From positions 184,648-248,647 of the forward strand of contig JAPSLL010000001.1 in NCBI GenBank assembly GCA_031180805.1: DNA of 64,000 bases, written 5' to 3'. Shown piece by piece: positions 53,450-63,527 of the stretch (positions are counted from its first letter, which is position 1; each line of letters starts with the position of its first letter). The notes below the pieces were generated by a model. It saw only the letters and a list, made by a program, of their open reading frames with translations. It searched no databases and was not told where the DNA came from. The translations under genes and the position numbers were made by a program. The stretch is from Bacillus sp. (in: firmicutes). Lineage in GTDB: Bacteria; Bacillota; Bacilli; Bacillales; Bacillaceae.

Positions 53450-53763
53450 ATATGTAACTTCCTTTCTAAAAATATGTATAGTTCTTATACAGTTCTTATA
53501 CTTAGTAAATCATGGATGTAATTGTTTCTATACATGGACATCATTTACATACATTATCATTTGTAAGACAAAAAACCTATAGAGAACAATTTTTAATATA
53601 AATCTACAAACATCCAGATATACATCTGTAATGAAAGTGGTACCATGGATGAGTATAGCATTTTAATGATAAAAACAAAAAATACTTTGCTTAGGATTTA
53701 GTAATATTCTTAATTTTCATTTAAATATTGATAAAACTCTCTCTTTTAATGAATATTTATGGT
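53450..53763. other. intergenic region between panE and bshC
   Basis: About 314 AT-rich bases with no gene. The only visible structure is a tandem repeat of GTTCTTATAC (53481-53490 and 53492-53501). No clear promoter is seen, although the bshC promoter should be here. Confidence 0.5.
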
Positions 53764-54654
53764 TCATTTTGCTTCAATTCCCTTTATGGCATTGTATAAA
53801 AACAAAGTAAGCGGAATATTCATATTCTTTTGTTTTGCCATTTTTACTACAAAACCTAAAATAGCATCTATTTCTGTTTTTGAGCCCTTTTGAATATCCT
53901 TGTACATCGAAGACTCATTTTCTGATGTTTTTTCACAAATTTGTAAAACATGCTGTAACATCTGCTCTCCATTATGAACGTCTAATACTTGTATTATTTC
54001 ATTAAATAACGAGAGCAACATCTCTTTATAGTAGAGATTCTCTATTAAAGCACCATTTCTTACCTGCAGCAGAGCAGTTAATGGATTTATAGTTGCATTG
54101 ACTATTAGCTTTTCGATCAACATTTCCTTCCAACTATCTGCTGTTTCAAATGAAAAGTCACGCTCATTTATGCTAGTTAATGTATTAATTTTATTAATGC
54201 CCTTTTCTCCCATATGATAAAAAGCTATTTTTGTTTTTCCAATCCCTGAATGGATCACTGTATGATTATTTACCTTTAATGCACCATGTTCTGATACACC
54301 TATAATAATTTGATGTTCCTTTGATAATGCAGATAAAATATCCAAATGCCCCATTCCATTTTGTAAAAACATAATCATTTTAGGAGAGTGTTTTTTTAAT
54401 GTTGAAGCTATCTTGCCAAGATGATATTGCTTAACAGTAACGATAAGAAAATCCTCCTTATACTCACGGGAAGAATCAGCATTAATACTTATATTTAATG
54501 AAATATCATTCTTTATCAAAGTTAATCCATTTCTCCGAATTTCCTCTGCCTGTTCTTCGCTATTTGTATAAAGAGTTATCTGATTTTGTAATTTTGTAAG
54601 ATATAAAGCATATAGTAACCCAAGTGACCCTGCACCAATTATTCCAATTTTCAT
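53764..54654 (-). CDS. panE: 2-dehydropantoate 2-reductase
   Basis: A 296-aa NADPH-dependent ketopantoate reductase for pantothenate synthesis. The nucleotide loop GIIGAGSLGLLYA is at the N-terminus. FLQNGMGH, HSGIGKTKIAF and KLIVNATINPLTALL, which includes the catalytic lysine, are conserved. The ATG at 54654 has AGGTGG upstream. B. subtilis has a second enzyme (ilvC side activity) and a PanE paralogue, so the substrate is inferred from the family. Confidence 0.85.
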   Translation of the reverse strand: MKIGIIGAGSLGLLYALYLTKLQNQITLYTNSEEQAEEIRRNGLTLIKNDISLNISINADSSREYKEDFLIVTVKQYHLGKIASTLKKHSPKMIMFLQNGMGHLDILSALSKEHQIIIGVSEHGALKVNNHTVIHSGIGKTKIAFYHMGEKGINKINTLTSINERDFSFETADSWKEMLIEKLIVNATINPLTALLQVRNGALIENLYYKEMLLSLFNEIIQVLDVHNGEQMLQHVLQICEKTSENESSMYKDIQKGSKTEIDAILGFVVKMAKQKNMNIPLTLFLYNAIKGIEAK

Positions 54655-54877
54655 TTTACCACCTGCTATGCCTTTAGTTAAATATTGAATATACATTTTA
54701 CTCTGTTGCTTTAAAAATAAGCGATAATCCTTTCAAACTTAACTGTAAGCGTTTTATCATTTTCATATCCACTATATGTATATCATGCTATAATATTTTA
54801 TAGGGTTATTTTCATTATAATCGAAATATTGTTTTAATGAACAGTTCTGTTAGTTTTTGGCGAGGGGGGATTATAAC

Positions 54878-55351
54878 TTGATTAAAGTTGAAAAATTATT
54901 AGTCAATTATAAAACGCTAGAAGAATTTAAAAAATTTAAAGAATATGGGATTCAGGAGCTTTCAATGCTTGAAGATCTTCAAGCAAATATTATTGAAAAT
55001 GATAGCGACTCACCATTTTATGGTATTTATTACGGTGATAAACTTGTTGCTCGAATGAGTTTATACCGAGTAGACAAAAAGTTTGACCAATACTTCGATC
55101 CTAAGCAAGATTATTTAGAATTGTGGAAACTAGAAGTTTTACCAGAATATCAAGGTAAAGGTTATGGAAAAGCACTTGTCCAATTCGCAAAATCATTTCA
55201 ACTACCGATTAAAACAAACCCTCGGATTAAATCAGCCGATTTTTGGACGAAAATGGATTTTAAACAAGTGAAATATGATATGGAAAGAGATAAAGGTGAA
55301 AATCCTTATGTCTGGTTTCCAGATGGCGTTAGCGAAGTAAAAACGGGCTAA
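54878..55351 (+). CDS. ylbP: GNAT-family N-acetyltransferase YlbP
   Basis: A 157-aa acetyltransferase-fold protein. The acetyl-CoA pyrophosphate loop is YQGKGYGKALVQFAK (about residues 92-106). The segment LNYKTLEEFKKFKEYGIQEL near the N-terminus is very close to B. subtilis YlbP. The substrate is unknown. The start is TTG at 54878, preceded by GAGGGGGGATT. It is one of the few plus-strand genes here. Confidence 0.9.
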   Translation: MIKVEKLLVNYKTLEEFKKFKEYGIQELSMLEDLQANIIENDSDSPFYGIYYGDKLVARMSLYRVDKKFDQYFDPKQDYLELWKLEVLPEYQGKGYGKALVQFAKSFQLPIKTNPRIKSADFWTKMDFKQVKYDMERDKGENPYVWFPDGVSEVKTG

Positions 55352-55371
55352 TAAATAGCCCGTTTTTACTT
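55336..55371. terminator. bidirectional terminator between ylbP and gerR
   Basis: AGTAAAAACGGGCTA-ATAAA-TAGCCCGTTTTTACT is a perfect inverted repeat with T/A runs on both sides. It covers the ends of both convergent genes, ylbP (plus) and gerR (minus). Confidence 0.9.
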
Positions 55372-55983
55372 TTCAACTCTCTCTAAATTACCGTTTTTGT
55401 CCATTTGAAACTTTACTTTTCGATTTCTTTCATCTTCCTGTAATATTACCATTTTTCGAGCACGATCCATAATTTCAATTAATGCGTGATAATCCTCTTC
55501 CATTACTTGTAAATTTTTTGTCAATCCCTCTTTCTCTTGTTCGAGGCTAATGACAGTAGCTTCTAATTGTTGAACCTTATCTTTCAACTGCTTATTTTCT
55601 TTTTGTAACTCTTGAATAGATGGTGCCTCTTCATATTGTTGTAAAAAAGAAATGAGCTCCTTAATTGTATTTTTTGAGCTTGCACTAGGTTTTTCTTGTT
55701 CTTCATTAACTTCGTTTAATATTTGATTTTCAGTTTCTTGTTCCTGCGGTAATGTTCTTAATTCTTTACGTTGTTTTTTTGCAAGCTCGATGCCAGTTTT
55801 ATATTGTTTTCGAACATGTGAATTCCATCTAAATCCACATGCAGCAGCTGTTCTTGACAATCTTCTACCAACTTCCTCGAATGCAGCAAGCTGTGTGGCT
55901 CCTTCACGAATATGTCTAAGAACGATTTCTGCTAATAATAAATCCTCATCCTGTGTCCAAGCATCTTGACGTGTTGTAGTCAT
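55366..55983 (-). CDS. gerR: RsfA-family regulator GerR (YlbO)
   Basis: A 205-aa protein with an N-terminal Myb/SANT-like DNA-binding domain (RQDAWTQDEDLLLAEIVLRHI, RRLSRTAAACGFRWNSHVR) and a C-terminal coiled coil (about residues 110-175). B. subtilis YlbO (GerR) is a SigE-dependent mother-cell regulator that represses some SigE genes. GGAGGG lies 9 bases before the ATG at 55983. Confidence 0.9.
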   Translation of the reverse strand: MTTTRQDAWTQDEDLLLAEIVLRHIREGATQLAAFEEVGRRLSRTAAACGFRWNSHVRKQYKTGIELAKKQRKELRTLPQEQETENQILNEVNEEQEKPSASSKNTIKELISFLQQYEEAPSIQELQKENKQLKDKVQQLEATVISLEQEKEGLTKNLQVMEEDYHALIEIMDRARKMVILQEDERNRKVKFQMDKNGNLERVEK

Positions 55984-56162
55984 CTTAAATCCCTCCAATA
56001 GTCACTTTTTTTCTATACATATGCAACTAGTAGAAAAGATAGACTACATTATTCTATTACCATCATTTTATAGCCACAAAAATATTCAAGATTTAATAAA
56101 GCTAGACATGTTAAATGAAAACAGCGAATGATTGACAAATATGACACTTCATTAAAAAGAGA

Positions 56163-56202
56163 CAAAAAAGAGTGAAGGTCAAATGACCTTCACTCTTTTT
56201 TC
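56163..56202 (-). terminator. rpmF terminator
   Basis: AAAAAAGAGTGAAGGTCA-AA-TGACCTTCACTCTTTTTT forms a near-perfect 18-base-pair hairpin with A/T flanks, 12 bases after the rpmF stop. It may work in both directions. Confidence 0.9.
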
Positions 56203-56213
56203 AACAAACAAAA

Positions 56214-56387
56214 TTATTTGCTGATTACTTCTTTTCCTTTGTATGTTCCACATGCTTTACATACACGGTGAGCTAGTTTGCTTTCACCGCAGTTTGGGCA
56301 TTCTACCATACCAGGCACTTGTAATTTAAAATGAGTACGACGTAGTCTTTTTCTTGTTTTAGAAGTTCTTCTAAAAGGTACAGCCAT
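56214..56387 (-). CDS. rpmF: 50S ribosomal protein L32
   Basis: A 57-aa basic ribosomal protein, [20 protein letters not shown] at the start and a zinc ribbon of the C+ type (CPNCG ... CKACG). The zinc-binding form is intact. AGGAGGTG lies 8 bases before the ATG. It follows ylbN with a 77-base gap, the usual L32-YceD pairing. Confidence 0.97.
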   Translation of the reverse strand: MAVPFRRTSKTRKRLRRTHFKLQVPGMVECPNCGESKLAHRVCKACGTYKGKEVISK

Positions 56388-56464
56388 TATTCCCACCTCC
56401 TTAAAGAGTATTTCAACGATTACATCATTGGTGATACAATTCTTTTGTATTGGAAGCTAGCAAA

Positions 56465-56986
56465 TTATTCGCTTTCGTCATTTTCAAAAAATTTTGCTAG
56501 TCCAGCTAGACGAGGATCAACCTTTTTATTAAGCTCTTCCTCTGAAATCACTTCCCAGTCCTTTCCGGATTGGGGTGCAGCATCTTTTTCATTTTTAACA
56601 TCATCACAAAATACCTGCATTGGGATTTCTAGTAGAATGATTTCTTTAATAATGGGAATTAAATCAACAACATCCCCATTAACAAGATAATAATCCTCAT
56701 CCGTATCATAATCTGTTGGTTTTAATAAAAATGTTTCTGTTGTATCAATTGAAAATGGATAATGTACATCCACTAATGTTCGAGAACACGGTAGAATCAT
56801 CGAACCTGAAATTGATAAATGGAAAGTTACCCTCGTAGAACTTATATCTGCACGTCCTTTAACAGTAACAGGTGAAATATCACGAATGTCAGATTGACCT
56901 GTGACAAGCTCACTCATATCAATTTCATCGTCAATTTGCAATCCCTTGCTTTGTAATTGATGTAATTGACTAATTGTCCATTTCAA
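56465..56986 (-). CDS. ylbN: DUF177 / YceD-family protein YlbN
   Basis: A 173-aa protein of the family linked to 23S rRNA accumulation and usually adjacent to rpmF. The conserved SRTLVDVHYPFSID...ET and LIPIIKEIILLEIPMQVFC segments are visible, and the C-terminus KVDPRLAGLAKFFE is the most conserved part. The cysteine motif CxxC is partial (PCSR, VFCDD). Confidence 0.92.
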   Translation of the reverse strand: MKWTISQLHQLQSKGLQIDDEIDMSELVTGQSDIRDISPVTVKGRADISSTRVTFHLSISGSMILPCSRTLVDVHYPFSIDTTETFLLKPTDYDTDEDYYLVNGDVVDLIPIIKEIILLEIPMQVFCDDVKNEKDAAPQSGKDWEVISEEELNKKVDPRLAGLAKFFENDESE

Positions 56987-57279
56987 TATATATCACCTCA
57001 AGGCAACAAAGGTAATTATAGCCTTCGCTTTTATATTTGTCAATATTTTTTCTTTACAGTGTTAGTATACATTATTATCTATTTTTTTCAAAACCATAAA
57101 AAAAATTAACGACTTTCTATTATGTAATAACTAGACACAAAACGAATTCATGAAAAAACCAGCAAATTTTATTTTAATGCTATAGGCCACGATTTTCAAG
57201 TGTTTCCTCGAATAGTTTATCCTACATTTTAAATCGCTTATAATAGATAAAAACATGATAGGAAGTGTGGTGTGTTTAA

Positions 57280-58494
57280 TTGAAAGCTGTTGGAGTTGTT
57301 GTTGAATATAATCCGTTCCATAACGGTCATCTATACCATTTAAGAGAATCTGTAAAAAAATCTAATGCAGAAATTGTTATTGCTGTAATGAGTGGATATT
57401 TTCTTCAAAGAGGAGAGCCTGCACTAGTTTCAAAATGGGAACGAACAAAAATGGCCCTTCAAGGCGGTGTCGATCTTGTCGTAGAACTCCCCTATGCTTT
57501 TGCTACACAAAAAGCTGAGACTTTTGCGAATGGAGCTGTTTCAATTTTAGATGCATTACATTGCAGCTATTTATGCTTCGGAAGTGAGACAGGGGATATT
57601 GGGCCTTTTCTACATACGAATGAATTTCTCCAAAAAGAAACCGAACAATATGAGGAATACATTAAACACTTCATGCAAACTGGTGTAAATTATCCGACAG
57701 CATTAAATCTCGCTTATCAAAAAATTTCAAATAGAAAGGATACACTTGATTTATCACAGCCTAACAATATTTTAGGATTTCATTATGTTAAAGCTATTTC
57801 AAAACTAAACTCTAACATGATACCATTAACGATTAAACGATATAAAGCCGGTTATCATGACAAGGATTTTGCGTCAACATCAATTGCAAGTGCGACAAGT
57901 ATTAGAAACTCTCTTTTCGATCAAAAAGCTGACATAAGCAGCTATATACCAAACGATACATATACAATTCTCCAGAAGTATAAAGAGCAATATGGGGTTT
58001 TCCATCAATGGGAAAATTATTTTAGCTTTTTAAAATACAGCCTTTTGACAATGAAAGAGGAGGAGCTTAAATCCATCTATGAAGTAGAGGAAGGATTAGA
58101 AAACAGAGTATTAAAGTTAATTATCGATTCACATTGCTTTCAAGATTTTATGGAACAACTAAAAACAAAAAGATATACTTGGACAAGGCTTCAGCGTTTA
58201 TGTGTTCATATTTTAACAAGAACATCAAAACAAGAAATGAACCTTATTAACGAACATGAGACTTCTCCATATATTCGTTTATTAGGTATGAGTGAAAGAG
58301 GACAAGAATATTTACGCTTAATAAAGAAGAATCTTAAGCTGCCAATCATCTCAAAAGTTTCAGGCTTTCACCATCCACTATTTGAAATAGATTTACGGGC
58401 AGCTGCAACCTATTTTATGATTTTTCCTGAACCACTGCGCTCAAGACTACTAAAAACTGAATATACAACACCGCCTATTCGAATGTCCAACTAA
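57280..58494 (+). CDS. tmcAL: tRNA(Met) cytidine acetate ligase (TmcAL/YlbM)
   Basis: A 404-aa enzyme that activates acetate with ATP and transfers it to the wobble cytidine of elongator tRNA-Met, giving ac4C34. The nucleotidyltransferase motif EYNPFHNGHLYHL is at residue about 9, and GNPNNILGFHYVKAI-like (here SQPNNILGFHYVKAI) follows near residue 160. ATSIRNSLF is also conserved. The start is TTG at 57280 with AGGAAG upstream. It is divergent from ylbN. Confidence 0.95.
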   Translation: MKAVGVVVEYNPFHNGHLYHLRESVKKSNAEIVIAVMSGYFLQRGEPALVSKWERTKMALQGGVDLVVELPYAFATQKAETFANGAVSILDALHCSYLCFGSETGDIGPFLHTNEFLQKETEQYEEYIKHFMQTGVNYPTALNLAYQKISNRKDTLDLSQPNNILGFHYVKAISKLNSNMIPLTIKRYKAGYHDKDFASTSIASATSIRNSLFDQKADISSYIPNDTYTILQKYKEQYGVFHQWENYFSFLKYSLLTMKEEELKSIYEVEEGLENRVLKLIIDSHCFQDFMEQLKTKRYTWTRLQRLCVHILTRTSKQEMNLINEHETSPYIRLLGMSERGQEYLRLIKKNLKLPIISKVSGFHHPLFEIDLRAAATYFMIFPEPLRSRLLKTEYTTPPIRMSN

Positions 58495-58502
58495 TAAATA
58501 GA

Positions 58503-58548
58503 CACTCATGATTGAAGAAAGATTCATCATTCATGAGTGTCTTTATTT
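58503..58548. terminator. bidirectional terminator between tmcAL and ylbL
   Basis: AGACACTCATGA and TCATGAGTGTCT form a 12-base-pair stem around a 20-base loop. On the plus strand it is followed by TTATTTC and on the minus strand by ATTTATTA, so the tails are short. Confidence 0.7.
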
Positions 58549-58557
58549 CAAATATAT

Positions 58558-59580
58558 CTACTTTTCTTTAAGCTTCTGTAAATAGTCTAAAGCATCATCA
58601 AATGTATCAACTGGTAAAATTTTCATTTTTGTGTTAATTTTTTCCCCTACCTCAACTGCTTCCTGATAGTTTGACGTATTTTTCCCTTTTTCGTTTGGGG
58701 CAAAGAAAATGTCCATTCCCGCTTTATCTGCTGCAATGATTTTTTGTGAAATTCCACCAATCGGTCCAACTTCACCTTCTGGATTAATCGTACCAGTTCC
58801 CGCAATTTTATAGCCTTTTGATATATCTTCCTTATTTAGCTGATTGTATATCTCCAGTGCCATCATTAAACCTGCAGACGGACCACCGATTTCCTCTGTA
58901 TTTAACTTAATTTTCGGATCAACGATTAATTCACGATCCGTAATTAATGAAATCCCTATTCCTATCCTACTCGGATCCTCCTCGAAAGGTGCAATAGGAA
59001 CCTCTACTTGTTTTTTTACTCCGTCTCTTTCGAACGAAATCGTTATTTTATCGCCATTCTCTTTATTACCAACATATTCAATAAACTCTTCTGCTGTTTG
59101 AAATAAGTATTGATCAACTTTGTAAATGCGATCACCTACCTTTAATTTATTTTCAGCAGGCATTCCCTTTACAATTTCCTCAACATAAACTCCGTGGAAT
59201 GAATACGAAACTGATTTATTTGCTTTTAGATAAGCTGTAGTAATTGCAGACTCTTGAGAGGTTTCCATTAAATGCAATTGTCGTTTAAAATAATCCTCAT
59301 CTGATTCGTCTTTCCTTTTGAAATCTTCAAGTGGCATAAGATAATAATAATCATGAAATTTTGCCCACATATATGTAATTGGATTTGCTCTTCCGAACTG
59401 AACTGTCGTAAGTGAGAAACTCCCAGATTCATTTTTATAGCCGTTTTCAACTTCAACAATCGGTTGTAATTCAGCAGCCATACCAGGCTTTGTTACGTAG
59501 TAAGGAAGCTTGATAAAGGTTACTGCAATGATGATAAGTGAACATAGTAGAACAGACCGAAAAACAATATTACCTTTCAT
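58558..59580 (-). CDS. ylbL: PDZ and Lon-type membrane protease YlbL
   Basis: A 340-aa protein with an N-terminal membrane anchor (about residues 8-26), a PDZ domain (GVYVEEIVKGMPAENKLKVGD, about 130-200) and a Lon-type protease domain. The catalytic serine and lysine are S235 in GGPSAGLMMA and K280 in GGISQKIIAADKAG. In B. subtilis YlbL with CtpA degrades the DNA-damage checkpoint inhibitor YneA. It overlaps ylbK by 11 bases. Confidence 0.95.
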   Translation of the reverse strand: MKGNIVFRSVLLCSLIIIAVTFIKLPYYVTKPGMAAELQPIVEVENGYKNESGSFSLTTVQFGRANPITYMWAKFHDYYYLMPLEDFKRKDESDEDYFKRQLHLMETSQESAITTAYLKANKSVSYSFHGVYVEEIVKGMPAENKLKVGDRIYKVDQYLFQTAEEFIEYVGNKENGDKITISFERDGVKKQVEVPIAPFEEDPSRIGIGISLITDRELIVDPKIKLNTEEIGGPSAGLMMALEIYNQLNKEDISKGYKIAGTGTINPEGEVGPIGGISQKIIAADKAGMDIFFAPNEKGKNTSNYQEAVEVGEKINTKMKILPVDTFDDALDYLQKLKEK

Positions 59581-60370
59581 GCTTATTTGACTCCCTCCAC
59601 GCCGATATCAATGAATGTATTTTTTCTATATGCTGCAATGCCTCCTGTTCGCCAATTTCAATAATTTCCTTAATATTCGTAAACGCTCTTGAACTAAACT
59701 GTTCAACATGTGGTCTAATCATCACATCAGAGACAATTTCTCTATGATGTACAAGCTCATCCTGCATGATGTCAATGCTTTGTAAAATAACATCAAATAT
59801 AGATGTTATATTTTCATTTTGCTTTACATGTGATACATCGACAGCTATCACGATATCAGCCCCCATCTCCTTAACAACGGATACTGGGACTCTGTCAATT
59901 ACCCCACCATCTACTAACAGTCTACCATTAATTTTTTCTGGCACAAAAATTCCTGGAATCGCTATACTTGCTCTAACCGCTTCAGCTACTGGTCCCTCAC
60001 TAAAGACAACCTTTTTACCATTATACAAATCAGTTGCAACAACAGATACGGGAATATTTAATTGTTCAAACGTTTTTTGATGTGTAAATAAGCGGATCAA
60101 TTCCTTCAATCTGTTTCCAGCAATAAAACCCATTTTAGGAACTGTAAAATCTAAATAATACTTTCTCTTAAATGCAAGTGAAAATTGATACATTCTCTCA
60201 ATACTTAAACCCGATGCATAAAAACAACCAACTAAGGCACCCATGCTGCTTCCGGCAATTAAATCTACTTGAATACCCGCTTCATGCAATACCTTTAGTA
60301 CACCTAAATGCGCAAAACCTCTAGCTCCTCCAGAACCAAGCGCTAGTCCAATTTTAGGCTTATCCTTCAA
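59570..60370 (-). CDS. ylbK: patatin-like phospholipase family protein YlbK
   Basis: A 266-aa alpha/beta hydrolase with the patatin dyad: GSSMGALVG (serine, about residue 38) and DGGVIDRVPV (aspartate, about 152), plus the oxyanion GSGGARG. The natural lipid substrate is unknown. The TTG at 60370 is chosen because AAAGGAGG lies 8 bases upstream; the upstream ATG would place this site inside the gene. The B. subtilis protein also starts near this point. Confidence 0.9.
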   Translation of the reverse strand: MKDKPKIGLALGSGGARGFAHLGVLKVLHEAGIQVDLIAGSSMGALVGCFYASGLSIERMYQFSLAFKRKYYLDFTVPKMGFIAGNRLKELIRLFTHQKTFEQLNIPVSVVATDLYNGKKVVFSEGPVAEAVRASIAIPGIFVPEKINGRLLVDGGVIDRVPVSVVKEMGADIVIAVDVSHVKQNENITSIFDVILQSIDIMQDELVHHREIVSDVMIRPHVEQFSSRAFTNIKEIIEIGEQEALQHIEKIHSLISAWRESNKHER

Positions 60371-60611
60371 GGAGTAGCCCTCCTTTACCTTCATTTTCTT
60401 CTTATTACTAGGAAATCATTCATATCAACAAAATTGATTTATATCGAGATAATTCCACCGTTCACATTTATGACCTATTAAAAAATAACAAAGTATACAT
60501 CAATCTTATGGTCTAAAATGTTCACCTATTCTCGTATATTAAATTAATGATATTTGTCCAACTATGTTTTTTTATTTTCATTTGAACAGTTTATATAGGA
60601 GGCATTACATT

Positions 60612-61832
60612 TTGAGTCTTTCAAAATTCAAAACCATTATTATTGCAGTATTTATAGGTGGCTTAACATTTGCAATTATCATGAATCCAAAAGAGTCCCT
60701 TGAAGCATCCAGTAGAGGACTATCCATCTGGTGGGAGGTTGTTTTTCCTTCATTATTGCCATTTTTTATAGCCTCAGAGCTCCTTATTGGATTTGGGGTT
60801 GTTAAATTTATTGGAGTTTTATTAGAGCCTCTTATGAGACCAATCTTTCGCGTACCTGGTGTTGGAGGTTTCGTGTGGGCTATGGGCATGGCTTCTGGAA
60901 ATCCTGCAGGAGCAAAGCTAACAGCTAGAATAAGACAAGAAAAACAAATTTCTAAAATCGAAGCAGAAAGACTTGTATCATTTACAAGTTCCTCAAATCC
61001 GTTATTTATTTTTGGTGCAGTAGCAGTTGGGTTTTTCCATGACGCTTCATTAGGCATATTGCTCGCAGCAGCACATTATTTAGGGAATTTATGTGTTGGC
61101 TTAACAATGAGATTTTACGGTGGACGAGAAGCATCATCGCAAAGAGGCAAAAAGAAAATCTTTCCATCGTTAAAAGAAGCACTTCGTGAGTTACATAAAA
61201 CTAGAATTAAAGAATCAAGGCCGATAGGTAAAATGCTTGGAGATGCAGTTATCACCTCAATTCAAACATTATTAATGATTGGTGGATTTATTATTCTCTT
61301 TTCTGTTTTTAATAAAATACTATCCCTTATACATTTGACAGATTTTTTCGCTCATATCATTTCAGGTGGGTTAGCCTTATTGCAAATCACAAAAGATTTA
61401 AGTATCCCACTTATTACTGGTATATTTGAAATAACATTAGGCAATCAATTCGTTAGCGAAACATCAGCAAGCCTAATAGATAAAATGATGATTGCAAGCT
61501 TCATTTTAGCTTTCGGAGGATTATCCGTTCAAGCACAGGTTGCTAGCATACTAGCTGAAACAGATATTCGTTTTCAACCATTTTTCCTGGCTAGGATTTT
61601 ACACGGAATATATTCATCTATTATTGTTTTCCTCCTATTCAAACCTTTGTATACAGATTTACAATCATCAAATAGGGCTGTTTTACCTGTCTTTTCCATT
61701 ATACAGACTCCTGACTGGGCAGAAAAGTATTGGAATGCACTATTACAATTCGGGCCGCTCATAACGATTTCATCAATCGTAATTTATATTTATTTATATG
61801 GAAAACGATATGTATTCACAAAAACAACTTAA
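60612..61832 (+). CDS. ylbJ: sporulation integral membrane protein YlbJ
   Basis: A 406-aa polytopic membrane protein with about nine to ten segments and two Gate/nucleoside-recognition-type blocks (ISIWWEVVFPSLLPFF-like, here LSIWWEVVFPSLLPFF; and FGGLSVQAQVAS). Its gene is needed for normal spore cortex in B. subtilis and is SigE-controlled; the transported substrate is unknown. The TTG at 60612 follows AGGAGG by 9 bases. The earlier ATG would put that site in the coding region. Confidence 0.9.
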   Translation: MSLSKFKTIIIAVFIGGLTFAIIMNPKESLEASSRGLSIWWEVVFPSLLPFFIASELLIGFGVVKFIGVLLEPLMRPIFRVPGVGGFVWAMGMASGNPAGAKLTARIRQEKQISKIEAERLVSFTSSSNPLFIFGAVAVGFFHDASLGILLAAAHYLGNLCVGLTMRFYGGREASSQRGKKKIFPSLKEALRELHKTRIKESRPIGKMLGDAVITSIQTLLMIGGFIILFSVFNKILSLIHLTDFFAHIISGGLALLQITKDLSIPLITGIFEITLGNQFVSETSASLIDKMMIASFILAFGGLSVQAQVASILAETDIRFQPFFLARILHGIYSSIIVFLLFKPLYTDLQSSNRAVLPVFSIIQTPDWAEKYWNALLQFGPLITISSIVIYIYLYGKRYVFTKTT

Positions 61833-61865
61833 CGAAATATGTTATCAAGATTTATCTAAAAAAAG

Positions 61866-61968
61866 AAAAGAGGGTTCTCAAAACTAAAGGTTCAGACTCC
61901 TCAAACACAAGTTTACTATATACCCGTGTTTGTTGGAGGGGTCTAACCCTTTTGAGTCACCCTCTTTT
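61866..61968. repeat. long hairpin (about 36 bp stem) between ylbJ and coaD
   Basis: Arms AAAAGAGGGT, CTCAAAA, GGTT-AGACTCCTC and AAACAC (61866-61908) pair with GTGTTT, GGAGGGGTCTAACC, TTTTGAG and ACCCTCTTTT (61926-61968), leaving a 17-base loop. There are a one-base bulge, a four-base bulge and two small internal loops. It ends in T-rich sequence and probably terminates both convergent genes, but the stem is far longer than a usual terminator and looks like a MITE or inverted repeat element. Confidence 0.8.
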
Positions 61969-62006
61969 TAATTATAACGTCAAAGCAAATCGAAGATATA
62001 TGTACA

Positions 62007-63063
<1,057 letters not shown>

Positions 63064-63164
63064 CTTTTCACCACAGCTTTATCATTTCAATTTATGATTG
63101 GTTATCTAAAAAAAATTGATACACTCTATCCTACCATAGCAAAATATGATGATACAATATTTCG

Positions 63165-63402
63165 ACAAACAGTTTTACTGTAAGAGAAAATTTTCTTGTA
63201 TTTCATGTATATGGCGAGAGCATTTGGTGATAATGAATAGTAACAACATCGATTCGTTGATGTTGTTGCCAACCGCGGAGAAGACTTACGTTTCCCCATA
63301 AGTTCTTCCTCCGGTTTCTCCTCTCCCTTTGCCTTCAACCTTTACGTAATAAAAGGTTATGAAGGACCCTACAGATATTTTCTGTAGGGTTTTTTTCTTT
63401 TT
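63165..63402 (+). ncRNA. candidate structured small RNA (or ylbH-leader relative)
   Basis: Four hairpins lie in a row: AACAACATC/GATGTTGTT (63242-63267, perfect 9 bp); AACCG..GAGAAGA with TCTTC..CGGTT plus an inner ACTTACG/CATAAGT (63271-63316); CTTC-AACCTTT/AAAGGTT-GAAG (63333-63364); and ACCCTACAGA/TCTGTAGGGT (63366-63390) followed by TTTTTTTCTTTTTT. The T-run is on the plus strand, which indicates a plus-strand transcript ending near 63402. An extended -10 (TGATACAAT, 63150-63158) could start it near 63165. A ylbH leader motif is known upstream of rsmD in this group but would be read on the minus strand, so the orientation must be tested. Confidence 0.6.
63366..63402 (+). terminator. strong terminator of the RNA candidate
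   Basis: ACCCTACAGA-TATTT-TCTGTAGGGT with a tail of seven T, a C and more T on the plus strand. The minus-strand side has no T-run. Confidence 0.85.
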
Positions 63403-63527
63403 TAAACGATATCTTATCTTCACATGCAACCATTGGACATGGTATAGTGAGTATCGAATTCACATGACATATTCAACAAATTTGCAAAATAACTAAGAGA
63501 AAAAAATTTTTTCAAGGGGGAGTTTCG

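Larger units (their letters stand above)
63064..63527. other. intergenic region upstream of rsmD
   Basis: About 464 bases between rsmD (minus) and the next plus-strand gene. It holds the structured RNA candidate at 63165-63402, with a strong plus-strand terminator. The ylbF and ylbG genes that precede rsmD in B. subtilis are not here; they may lie beyond the window. A 70-codon minus frame overlaps the hairpins and is not called. Confidence 0.6.

Noticed and set aside
57000-57279. Regulatory RNA between ylbN and tmcAL.
   Set aside because: The interval is AT-rich without stable stems or a T-run; it probably holds only divergent promoters.
63126-63338. A 70-codon minus-strand frame upstream of rsmD, with GGAGG before an internal ATG.
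   Set aside because: The frame runs through the hairpins of the RNA candidate, the apparent ribosome-binding site is one arm of a stem, and the translation resembles no protein I know.
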